Assembly (NCBI GenBank): GCA_036925085.1
Contig: JAUPFP010000048.1
Location: 1,071,001 to 1,135,000, forward strand
Direction: 5' to 3'
DNA from: Brachycybe producta
Taxonomy: Eukaryota > Arthropoda > Diplopoda > Playtdesmida > Andrognathidae
DNA: 64,000 bases
Position numbers and translations under genes: made by a program. The notes under the pieces were generated by a model. The model was not told the origin of the DNA. It made no database searches and saw only the letters and a program-made list of their open reading frames with translations. Positions 54,016-64,000 of this stretch are shown piece by piece. Position 1 is the stretch's first letter. Every line of letters begins with the position of its first letter.

Positions 54016-54349
54016 ATTATATGATATGCTCACTTTTCATATTTGTAAGTCATTCACGGGACGGGCTAAACGTCTGTATCATCGTAGAAAGTACGGCAAT
54101 TAAAGAATTTTCAGGGCCATACAAAGTGGATTCGGTATCGGTAAAAATTTGTTTCTTTAGGCTGCATTACCGAAAACTAACATATTACAACTTGCAAGTA
54201 ACGTTTATTTTAATATGGGGACTTTTAAAGTTTTATAAAACTTTATGCGATTTTATATGTGTTAGTTGGTAGCTCGGATGTCCAGGCTATACCTGTGTTC
54301 ATTCATAACCGTCGCTACCACAATGCAGGATACAGTAATACCGCGACTT

Positions 54350-54531
54350 AGGGTTTTGGCACACAGGTGACTTTTGAAACACTTTTTGAATGCAAAATGA
54401 AGTCGAATAAGTTTGGAACTGTGTTTGTAGTTTGTAATGTGGTTGCTATGTATTTTCTATGGAAAGACTGAAAGTGTTTGGCTTTGCAGTCGAAAAGTGT
54501 TCCTAAAAGTCGTCTGTGTGCCAAGAGCCTT
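54350..54531. mobile_element. Family D MITE, copy 2
   Basis: AGGGTTTTGGCACACAGGTG, ACTTTTGAAACACTTTT at the left mirrors AAAAGTGTTCCTAAAAGTCG, TCTGTGTGCCAAGAGCCT at the right. TIRs are about 38 bp. It matches the copy at 14877-15018. Confidence 0.85.
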
Positions 54532-57500
54532 AATGTTTACCTATGAGAATGATACCGCGCTAGAATATGATTGATCAAACTCTTAGAAGTTTGTACAGAA
54601 GCACTTTTTAATCTAATGATCGATGATTCATTTAACGATGATTCACTGAACGATACATCTTTGAGGAACGCATTTTAGTGTGGCAGAAGTGTTTTAACAT
54701 ATATGATTTTTAATATGTAGAAATGCTTAGGTCCAAGCAGCCCATGTCTATCACCAACTCAAAACTGTGAATTGTATCAATTCTAAAATACTTAACCTTC
54801 GTTAATTTTACATGACTGCTGTATCCTAAACTACTACATAAAAAAATCTAAGCTTGAAAACATGACTTAACACATAACTTGCTATTCGCTAAATTTTCAC
54901 ACGTGAGCTAAGCTTAATTGTAAGCTTGTTTTAATTTAATCTTAACTTTAAAACAAAAACTTCTGAAGCTCTTTTACTTTTCTAATAAGTGGCTGTGTTT
55001 GTTGACGTCATGACTAAACATTTTAACTTTTTGAGACAATTAAGGTTTGTCTCCAAATCGCTCATAAAAAAAAGCATAAACTTAAGACGAAACATGCAAG
55101 TTTAAACTGAAGTCTCTGTTTTGTCTTAATTTGAAACACCTTTTAGAAGACGACCAATAATCTACAATGAGGAAGCTTTAATTGTTTTATTGCAATTCGT
55201 TCAAAAATTGTGCAGAAGTTTTTAAAACTAATTTACACATTTCATTTTATGTATTCAATTTAATTAGAACAAAACATTAGTCATCAATCAATTTAGTAAT
55301 TTAGCCATCTGTTCCCACACTATTATTCTTATTACCGTATTGCTTTTTATTTACAATCAGAAATAGGCTTTTTGTAGCATTGTAAGTTATTTGGAATGTC
55401 CATATTTGAAACCATATGACATACTCAATTTATCTTATACATTGCCCTTAAATGTATGAACCAGAAGACAAATTGCTTAGGTTTCCTTTCTTTTCTATAG
55501 TAAGAAGTTTTCTTGTTTGTGATGGAGAAAAGTGATCATATAATATTATATCATTTGATGTGATCTTATGGAGGTTGATAAATAAGAGAAACGTTTATAT
55601 CTAAACATTAATTTTTCTGAGTATCTTTGATGATAATTCATTGGTGGTTCATATATTATTTTTCTTTCTACTAAAATATTTTTGGTCGTTGAAAAATATC
55701 TGCTACACAAAGAATTTCTATGATTTCGAAGTTTTTTTGTGTGTGTTTTCATGGATGTGTGGTGGTGGTTGCTTTTAAATCAAAACCTTATCTGAAATTA
55801 GTTTTTAGCAGGGATTAATAAAATTCGTTGGGTTTGAAAGTAAGAGACCACCAACCACAATCACTGCCAACACTTTGTTTTTTTTTAAAAAATGTTTCTT
55901 TAACGGTTTAAACATTATAGTTTATAGGGAGGCTGAAAGCGAAAAAGTTCCAAAAAATGCTCCCCAAAGACTTAAGACAGTTCCAAGTAACCAAATGATA
56001 AGATGGGTGGATTTTTCTATTTTGCAAATAACGTAAACTTGTGCAGAAGTTGACAAAAAAATATAAAAAATGAGCTAGCAATAGAAAAGAGACGTTGTTA
56101 CAATAATTAATGCATCGTTAGTTTTTCTTAGTCTAAACCACCTTATTTGCATGATGATACATACAAACACACATGCGATTGAATCGAATGTTCAGACTGG
56201 ATGAACCACAATCTTTATAACATTCCTATTACAATGTCTCATGTTTTATGTATGAATATTTTGAATTTCTCATTTGGAAAATGGTTTTATGGTAGATGGC
56301 ACCAACATCGTATTTCTTATGACATGGTGCTTTTTGGTTGTTTTTGAAATTTAAAAAAAAAACTCTGGTGGAGTTTGAAAATGTTTAAATAGTTTTGCTT
56401 CGAGTAAATTCCATGCAGTCACTTCTAGTCTTGTAAGTGTATGATACTCCCAGTGGGAAGTTTTTACAAGGGAAGAAATTTGTGTGAGACTATTCCTTAA
56501 AATAAATATCTTCGCAGTTATTTTTGGGGAATTTATAAAAGTTTCTTCAACTTTTCAATCTTCAAAAGGAAAACGATAAGATTCTAAAAAGGACATTTAA
56601 ATACATCATTACTTTTAATTATTTTCAGTAATATTATTTGTGTTTAATTTTGCTTTTAATGAATAACAAAATTATTGTGTTCGATAAAAAAATTCTTTTC
56701 GCAGATAGGGTTGTAATTATAGTGATTGCTGATATAGTCATCAAAGCTATAAACGCACGGATTTTTGATAGAATTTGAACGTAAAATTATATGAAGTTAG
56801 AACTAGACTAGAAATCTAGCTGACAAATAAAAATGGGAATATTTCCAGAGAATAATAATCTCGAAAAATAAATTCCCGGAAATTTTACAACTCTAGTCAA
56901 TTCTGTAAAGTGAGTTAAACAAATAAAAGTGAATAGTATTGAATACTACAAAGAGCAACCGATTGCTAGGAGTAATTATAATCGAACACGTTCATAAGAT
57001 GCGTGATGGGTAATGCGCCCTAAATGATTTGTATACAGTATAACTGCCTGTCTTTTGGTCATTATTACTGTTGTCTATATTACGTCTTATCAATGCAACG
57101 TGTTTTCAGGTATTGTGAATGGGTGAAAAGGATTATAACAAGGCAGAACCAATGTTTTCTATGTTTCAAGCTAAAGGAACTTATCATGTTTGTAAATTCC
57201 CTATTAGACCTTAGGTTAACCTTAATTTTTATTTGATTTCGGAATTTTTGGTATGACATATTTTGTCGTTTTTTTTTTCTTATTGGTGCAAATTTGTTGT
57301 TTCATTTCGGCTAGTGAATGTCTTGTAGCCTAACTGGTATAAGTCTATGGTATTTTTTATATAAAGAAATGTTGTCATTAGCTTAAGAAAAAAAATTTTA
57401 GAATAAGATTTCTTGAGACGTATGTTCACCTTCTTTTATTTTCATGTTAGGGACCTCCTTTCGCACTCTTTGAAATTTGTGAAGAAGTATATATTTCAGT

Positions 57501-57828
57501 AATTTTTGTCACAGCTCAACAAACTGGATTTTGCAAAGCAATTTTGGGGTTCTGCCTTATACCAATCTCTTAACTTAACAGTGTCTCTCTTTGTGTGTGT
57601 TTCAGTTTTCGTGCACGGCTTTCTTAATTGCTTTTGCCACTCTCAAGAACAGAGGGGAAAAAAAACAACTACCATGTACTGTATATAATACAGTATATAA
57701 TATTGGGCTATAATACAAAAATAAAAAGATGAAAAAAATTTTGCCATTAACGCTACGTATTTTTATAGCTCGAGTCGTTATTGCAATACCCATGACACAA
57801 ACACACAATTGCAATTGCTGCATGTACA

Positions 57829-57831
<3 letters not shown>

Positions 57832-57866
<35 letters not shown>
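57832..57866. repeat. (GT)n microsatellite
   Basis: About 17 GT dinucleotides. The 128-codon minus frame across it is an artefact. Confidence 0.95.
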
Positions 57867-58011
57867 TGTGAGTGTGTGCTGGTGTGTGTGCGGGGTGTTT
57901 GCGTGCATGTTTGTTGGTGCATCTTCACAATAAACAGACAGGTATAAAAGGTTGTTTGTGACAGCAAACACATACAAAACATACACATTCAGAATTATCT
58001 TCGTCACTATG

Positions 58012-58013
58012 GC

Positions 58014-58064
<51 letters not shown>

Positions 58065-58072
58065 GGTGATGA
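58012..58072. repeat. (GAT)n / (GGT)n microsatellite
   Basis: Thirteen GAT triplets pass into six GGT triplets and back to GAT. The poly-His minus frame at 57925-58125 is an artefact. A similar compound array is at 33691. Confidence 0.95.
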
Positions 58073-59620
58073 TGCTGTGTTTGTGATGGTGACGTTTGGT
58101 GGTTTTGAAGATGTGTGTTTGGCAAAATAGCACAATGAACTAGGATCTAGGGATGGCTGAAATGAGGTGCCTGTCTATAAGGTTGTTTGAAAAAAATAAG
58201 AAAAAAAAAGTACGAATAAAGAAGATTGTAGGTTATCACATTCAGAATATGTAACATGATGATTACTGAAAGTCTAACGAGAAGATATATAATATAATGT
58301 TGGCCTTTTCTTAGTAGATAACGTAACGACTTTGAATGTCAGTTTTTGTCGTTAAGATGTCTCGATCTTCTGTTTAATATGTGATGTAAATACAGGATGG
58401 TGTTGAGAATGTGCAATTATCCATGAATTTTCTAGTATTGTGATACCAAACGCATAAAACGCATTGCTATTAATTCAAGCATTCAATTTTTTAATATAAG
58501 CACTGCAAAATAGTTACAATCGACCTTTTTGTAGCGACTAAGGTCCTTGCATGAAGTGATGTCAAAATTCAAATTAAAAATTCATAGGGGGCCTCGTTTT
58601 TTCCTATAATCTTAAATTCATGCTTTTGACGCCTAAACAATTGATAGAAAAATTAAGGCAAAGTATACAAGTAAATGATACACAATGGACACGCATATGA
58701 ATATTTTCTTTTCTTGCAAAACCTATAGTCGCCTATTTCATACACGAAACCAACCTTGACTTACACTTTCAATAAATTACATCAACAGTTATGTAGGACA
58801 TACAGTACAAAAGTGATGAAATGATTGTCACCCTGGCATGCAAGTAATCACTTACACACGTTGTTCAGTTATGCATTTTTATAAGGTCTTAGCTGTTTGC
58901 AGCTTTTGTCTGTTGCTTGACAGAACGTCCACATAATTCAACCCTATACCCAACTAAACTGTGTGTGTGAGTTCTTAGTTCTTACTATGCGTGTTAGTTG
59001 ATGCATTTAGTGGCGATGGGTTTCAGGCAAGCTTTAGTAAACACTTTAGTGAACACTTTCACACCTTGGTTAAATAACATTTTGATGGGTTCCATGTTAT
59101 CTAGTAAATTATACAAGACCTAGATATTTTCAAACCTAAACCCAATAATATCACAATATTCATTTTTATGTATGCGACACATATAGACCACATTTTACTG
59201 CAGCAATAATAAAAAGTAGCCATTCATCGCTGGACTTTCTCATTGAGACATTTTTTTGTTGCACATTTGCTATTTTTTGGCAACTAAATCACGAATCAGT
59301 AACTGATGATTTCGATTTAGATTGCAGGAAATGTGGTTCTTTCAAAAAAAAAAATCTTGCCTTTAGCCAACTTCAGACTATTCCTTCTTCATTTGTGATA
59401 GTGTTACAAAAAGAAATTGATGTTAAGCTCATTTTATGATGTCCAATTGAACATGGTGTTTGATTTAATATAAAAATAACTATAGTTATACACGCTAGGG
59501 GGCGTGTGAGTATTTCTGATTTTGTTAGGTGTAGTTTCCGGATACAGATCGTTAAGATATGCGTGCCAAATTTTACTTGCAAATTACACCTGGACTACAT
59601 TCAATGATTTGTATCTTTAT

Positions 59621-59621
59621 G

Positions 59622-59680
<59 letters not shown>
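59621..59680. repeat. (AT)n microsatellite
   Basis: About 30 AT dinucleotides with one ATAC interruption. Confidence 0.96.
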
Positions 59681-59683
<3 letters not shown>

Positions 59684-61034
59684 TCAACGTGTTATGGTGT
59701 GGGTGCTTTATATTGATGTTTGGAAGAATCTATATACAGTTATGCTCTAAATTCTCTTCCATACCAGTCTTTGGAGAGCTTTTGATATAATTTTCATATT
59801 TGCGGGAAGTTTATTGTAGTTGATGCTGTTGTTCCCCTTATTTACATATGAAATAGAAACTCATAATTTGTGTTACAAAAAAGCTGAAGGTATACAAATG
59901 AACATTGAATAAACACAGACCTAATTTAACAATTTCATTATTTTTCTTCTCGGTTGCCTTCTGGGTGTAATTTACTACACCTCAAGGTTGACTCTAGATA
60001 AAAGTGAAAGTAGTCCTGTCCTATTGGTCTTAGTTTTTTTTTAAAAAAAATTGACACTACCATTAGTGGCTTATAGCTTAGCAAAAAATGTTTTTGTAGA
60101 CCTTGTTACCATTTGCAAATATACATTTCAAGTCTTTATGATTTTTTTTTTAAAGTTTTACTTTAAAAGTATGGACACACGACTAGAGATTGGATTGTTC
60201 TTATGCAGCACTTTAAAGAACAAACAATAAAATCTTTGAGTTGGAAAGTGCTTCTATATAAAAACCATCAGTTTCAATGAAAAGTCTCTTGGAAGACCTT
60301 GGAAGTAAGTACAATACAGTTACAGTATATGGCCATACGACTTTCCTTGTAGGTGGTGGTGACTTTTGTGGTCACTGGTCATCCAGCCTCTACTGATTGC
60401 TATATTCAGCCATGCATGGTAGTAGCATGACCATTTAATTTTTTAACAACTGCGCTTTTTTTATTAAAAGAGTGCGTTCGTATTCCTTGAGTGGTTTGGT
60501 TTATTTTTGCAGTATGTTTAAAGCTGAAGTGTCTGACTAAAGAAATTTACCGTGAGTCGTGTGTGTATTTCAGATGTTGACACAACAATACACGTTAATA
60601 ATTTAAAGTTGGAAAACTGTTCTTTTAAAACCAATATATTATTTATTTAACGTGGGTCTAGAAACGTCCTTGTTTCAGCTTTGTAGAAATTGAGTGTTAA
60701 AAACAAAAAACAAAAAATAATAAGAAAACAAACTAAAGCCTAAATTCAAAAAGAAAACGTGATGCTTGAACTTCAATTTGGTACTTCTGAGCGTGGTCCC
60801 AACATAAGAAACCTTGTTTAACCGTATTCAATAAAACAGAATTTTTCCGGTGAAATATTGTAAAAGAGGGTTCAAGTTGAAGTTGAAGTTCGAAGTTTAC
60901 TTTTTGAATGTCGATTTAGAGTATTATGATCATGTCTTTAAAAAATAGACATTATAGGGGCTTCAAAACATATTTAGATTTTTTTATTGGGTTTGGCTTC
61001 TTGAACTGAAAAATAAGAGCCTTTTGACACGAAC

Positions 61035-61540
61035 CACTACGACTGCAAAATGTAGTCAGCTTGTAGCCAAACTGATCACATGAGTCGACTTTTTTGTGCA
61101 GTTCATTCAACAACACTAGGACCACTTTTCAACCACAGCAATAGGCGTAAATTACGGGGCGCATTTTTGACTGTTTTTACTTTTTTTAATTTATGGATGT
61201 TTATGGGCCCTCCTGAGTTCATTTCAATGCTTTCATAATCGTAAATTAATTTTTTTTAATTATTTCTAATTTTTTGTAATAAAAACAGGATACAAGTTCA
61301 CACATTTGTCACCAATTTATCTGTTCCTGTTCATGCTGCATGGCCAGCATGAAGCATTTTTAATGCCCTTAACAGTTCCTTCCAAAAATGCAATGCAGTA
61401 CTAGTTCTTTTTTGTTCTTGGTCTCCGAACTTTTGCCACCCCACTTTTCAATCCCAATTTACGCCTATGACCACAACATTCGATTGAAGTGGTCGATTTT
61501 GGCAACAAGCAGACTACATTTTGCAGTCGAATGCGACCAC
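61035..61540. mobile_element. Outer MITE carrying a nested insertion
   Basis: CACTACGACTGCAAAATGTA then GTCAGCTTGT at the left mirrors ACAAGCAGACTACATTTTGC then AGTCGAATG at the right. The middle is occupied by the family C element at 61141-61468, so the outer element is about 180 bp when that is removed. Confidence 0.78.
61141..61468 (+). mobile_element. Family C MITE, copy 2, with ATAGGCGTAAATT ends
   Basis: ATAGGCGTAAATTACGG at the left mirrors CCAATTTACGCCTAT at the right. ACCACA lies just outside both ends (AACCACAGCA before, GACCACAACA after) and may be the target-site duplication. The interior matches 47085-47300. Confidence 0.78.
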
Positions 61541-61823
61541 CATAAATGGTTCCTGCAAAATGGCTCTAAATGACACAATTCTGCCAACATATTGTGTAAA
61601 AAGTTTATTTTTGAAAATTTAAATATGAAAATATCATCAGTGATTCATCAGCAATGCCAATTGATACTCGTATTGTTTATACGTATAACATATTAGTGCT
61701 TCCATATACAATAGCCTATTAGCCCTGGTCCATTCCTTTCCTGGGTGTAGAGTAGACTTTTATAAATATTTAGGTATAAGGTTTACTTCTAAACTTTGAT
61801 TTCCAAATATTAATGTTTAGCTA

Positions 61824-62200
61824 ATGAATTCTAAAACGGTGTCCAAAAGGAGTAAAGTGCATAGCATTCCAATTACTGTTATGTCCCATCTAGAATGTTG
61901 CTGTACCATGGGGTGCCCTCACATTGCAAGGGTAGTTCATTCTGTTGAAATGGTTCAATATAGAGCTGCTAGGTTTGTTTGTGGCAAATATGAGATTAAT
62001 GAGTGACAAAAATGCTTTTGTTGTTTGGTTGAGATAGTTTACTTGCAAGAGGACAAATTCTAGTCTAAACATTTTTAAATGGATGGGGATGGATAGATGT
62101 GACCACTCTTAACAAAATTAGGGAGATTTTTGCAGGGACTGATTCATATTGCTGGCTATTTGTTCCTAGGGTGGTAAGACAATAGGACACTCTTGCAGAA
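61824..62200 (+). pseudogene. LINE 3' fragment (RT C-terminal region), degenerate
   Basis: VMSHLECCCTMGCPHIARVV followed by HSVEMVQYRAARFVCGKYEI matches the LINE block ...LEY...VWSPH...DI..LE.VQRRAARFV.... After stops and frame changes, a second block (AAAATTAGGGAGATTTTTGC with GATTCATATTGCTGG) equals the 44380-44560 fragment. Intact coding is lost. CR1/L2-like affiliation is an inference. Confidence 0.8.
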
Positions 62201-62575
62201 AATTTTACGCATGAAAATAAACTTATATTTTAGAGTTCATAATTTTCTGACAATGCGTTATTTCAAATGCCGCAGAACCTGTTTCAATTGTTGTTGGGTT
62301 TATCTCTTTGGGTTTTGTCAATGCATTTCACATGCTGGAAATGGACTTTTACTCCGCTGCCAAAGGACTTTTTGGCTTCTTGCAGAATAATGTTTCAAAT
62401 TCAAATACTCTTCTACATTGTAAGACTTCATATTTACGAGCCGCGTATGCATATGTTATGGAGACTCTAAAATTGTATTGATCGATCATTTAATATTGTG
62501 GAATTTTTGTTGTTGTTGTTTTTTACCTTTTAGAAATGAAACTTACAGGGTTGCATTTTGTAGTATGTTATTTTT

Positions 62576-62750
62576 AATGACTGCTTAGCCAAAGATAGAG
62601 CTAAGCTCATGAACTTTAACCAAGGAGTCATTAAGCATACCACCCGTAATGATTGCAAAGTCGAAGTTAATGCTAAACTCATCAACTTTTTACATGATAC
62701 ATAATATCAAAATTTGATGGGTTTAGCATAACCTTTGACTTAGCATTTAA
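62576..62750. mobile_element. Small inverted-repeat element, TGCTTAGCC/GACTTAGCA arms
   Basis: ATGACTGCTTAGCCAAAGAT with AGCTCATGAACTTT at the left pairs with TGATGGGTTTAGCATAACC and TTTGACTTAGCATT at the right. A middle block (AGTTAATGCTAAACTCATCA) repeats the arm. Imperfect arms. Confidence 0.5.
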
Positions 62751-64000
62751 TAAGAATAGAACCCTCAGGGCTTAGAACACGTTTCTTATAGTTGCATTGT
62801 TTTTGTCTCAATTGCGACTGAATAGAAAAGAGACCATTGTTTGTCTAAACTGTGGCTGTATAGTTATTTATTTTTATTTGCATTAATTGCATGTTTCTTT
62901 ATTTTTCTCTTGTAAAAAAAAGTTATCTTACATTGTATCTGACAATTACACATGGTTTTGTGACAAATTGTCCAATTTAAAGGACTCTAGATTGTTGAAA
63001 AAGACAACGAGTAAGAAGACTGCACTTATTATCCATTTTGTTGTAGACTAATCCAGTTATATTATAAAGCTTGTCGCAATAATTTAACTTTAATATCAAA
63101 AGTGTTGGTTGCAACCGTAATTACAACATAGAATGCAACTTAATTATCAACAATGAAAGTGGTTAGCTTATTTTTTTGTTTGTCTCTATTGAATAAACAA
63201 AACTGGCATTTTCTTAAATTGCATCTTGTAATATGAATTGTCTCGAAAATATAATTAAACATTAAACTAGTACACAGTAGGAAAACGAAATCGCTATTTT
63301 TTATTTAATATTCATTAAACTCATGATTTCTATTTAATCTTTTGTGCTCTTACGTTGTTAGTGATTAGATAACTCGTTAAAGATGACGCCTCCACTAATT
63401 TTGGTATATCTCTTTTTTTTTTCAAAATGCAAATAAATTTTTCTATCTTACAGAGTGCATCAAAACGAAGACGACAAATAAGGTTTTAATTTAATAATAA
63501 CTTCATTCACAATAAACGTCGGAATCAAATTGTCGGCAGCACGATAGAAAATCAATGTATAGATTTCCATTTGAATGAATGGTTTAACAAAGTCAAGGTT
63601 TCTAATAATTAATTTCATAGGTGGAGCGACTTTTCTAACATCTTGTACAAATCTTAATAATAATTTGTTATTACTGTGTCAAAAAAGTAATAAAACTTAT
63701 TACATTGATAGGCACTCATTACTTTAGCAATCAACCGATCAAAACGGTTAATAGGAGTGTTATATTTGATTTTTTAACTCAAAATTCCGTTGTTTGGGTT
63801 TTATTTTCTATAAACGTTTGTAGAACTGCTCTCTTCACATTTCGTGTAATTTTTTTTTATAAATTTTCATTGAAAATTAAGTTCAGAAGCAACAGTTATG
63901 GTTGAAAAGTAATTTTGGAGTATATAAAGTTTACGTGAACTTTGTTGAAAAGCTTCTTATGATGACCTTGCTTAAAAACGGTTTATTTTTAATGTTTTTT

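Larger units (their letters stand above)
51885..64000. other. Upstream intron (3' 12.1 kb), no exon seen
   Basis: Reading both strands, no Ig1 exon, first exon or second copy of the Ig2 exon is recognised. The region holds the 30-bp array (52160-52775), an interspersed repeat (52900-53345), a Tigger-like MITE (53567-54015), a family D MITE (54350), simple repeats (57832, 58012, 59621), a nested pair of MITEs (61035-61540), a LINE fragment (61824-62200) and a small inverted element (62576-62750). Stretches 54540-57820, 58080-59610, 59690-61030 and 62760-64000 show nothing recognisable. Confidence 0.6.

Noticed and set aside
57602-58133. Minus-strand frames with poly-His, poly-Ile or poly-Thr runs
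   Set aside because: They cross (GT)n and (GAT)n microsatellites.
51885-64000. Search for Ig1 or a signal-peptide exon of Dscam
   Set aside because: No frame with Ig1 motifs flanked by splice sites of the right phase was seen, so it is placed beyond the window.

Overview
The window is a piece of a eukaryotic, metazoan genome. It is AT-rich, with long spaced GT-AG introns, dense microsatellites and many small inverted-repeat transposons. It lies wholly inside one large gene on the minus strand. Twenty-one internal coding exons between 51884 and 2699 join in phase to give 3528 nt, about 1176 codons. The protein reads Ig2 to Ig9 followed by fibronectin type III repeats FN1 to FN4. Domain order, motifs and exon breaks identify the gene as Dscam (Down syndrome cell adhesion molecule), a cell-surface homophilic receptor of the nervous system. 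Ig1 and the signal peptide must lie beyond position 64000. FN4's end, Ig10, FN5-6, the membrane segment and the cytoplasmic tail must lie to the left of position 1. No promoter, first exon or last exon is in the window.

Layout, in transcription order from high to low coordinates: 51885-64000 is the 3' part of a long upstream intron full of repeats. Ig2 is split over 51.8 and 49.1 kb, and Ig3 over 46.5 and 42.9 kb. Ig4 is at 41.0 kb. A 13.9 kb intron loaded with repeats follows, then Ig5 at 26.8 kb. Ig6 is at 21.8 and 19.5 kb, Ig7 at 17.5 kb, Ig8 at 15.3 and 13.9 kb, and Ig9 at 11.9 and 10.9 kb. FN1 is at 10.7 and 10.4 kb, FN2 at 9.3 and 4.5 kb, FN3 at 4.2 and 3.9 kb, and FN4 at 3.0 and 2.8 kb. 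All introns between domains are phase 1, so each domain is a symmetrical module. Each exon is present once: the arrays of alternative Ig2, Ig3 and Ig7 exons known from arthropod Dscam1 are not seen here.

The introns hold mobile DNA. There is a 5'-truncated, frameshifted non-LTR retrotransposon at 5.2-7.7 kb, two 3' fragments of a second LINE family, two Helitron-like 3' ends at 0.76 and 1.36 kb, and about fifteen foldback or MITE-like elements, several of them in multi-copy families or nested. Tandem arrays include a 33-bp minisatellite at 1-600, a 371-bp duplication with 13-bp units at 40 kb, a 190-bp duplication at 24 kb and a 30-bp alternating purine-pyrimidine array at 52.2-52.8 kb next to the Ig2 exon.

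The species cannot be fixed from the sequence. The single-copy Dscam, short motifs such as TAGGCCTA and ACATGTAC, and the repeat style suggest a marine invertebrate outside the arthropods, possibly a deuterostome. That is a weak inference. No rRNA, tRNA or CRISPR array was recognised, and no second host protein-coding gene.
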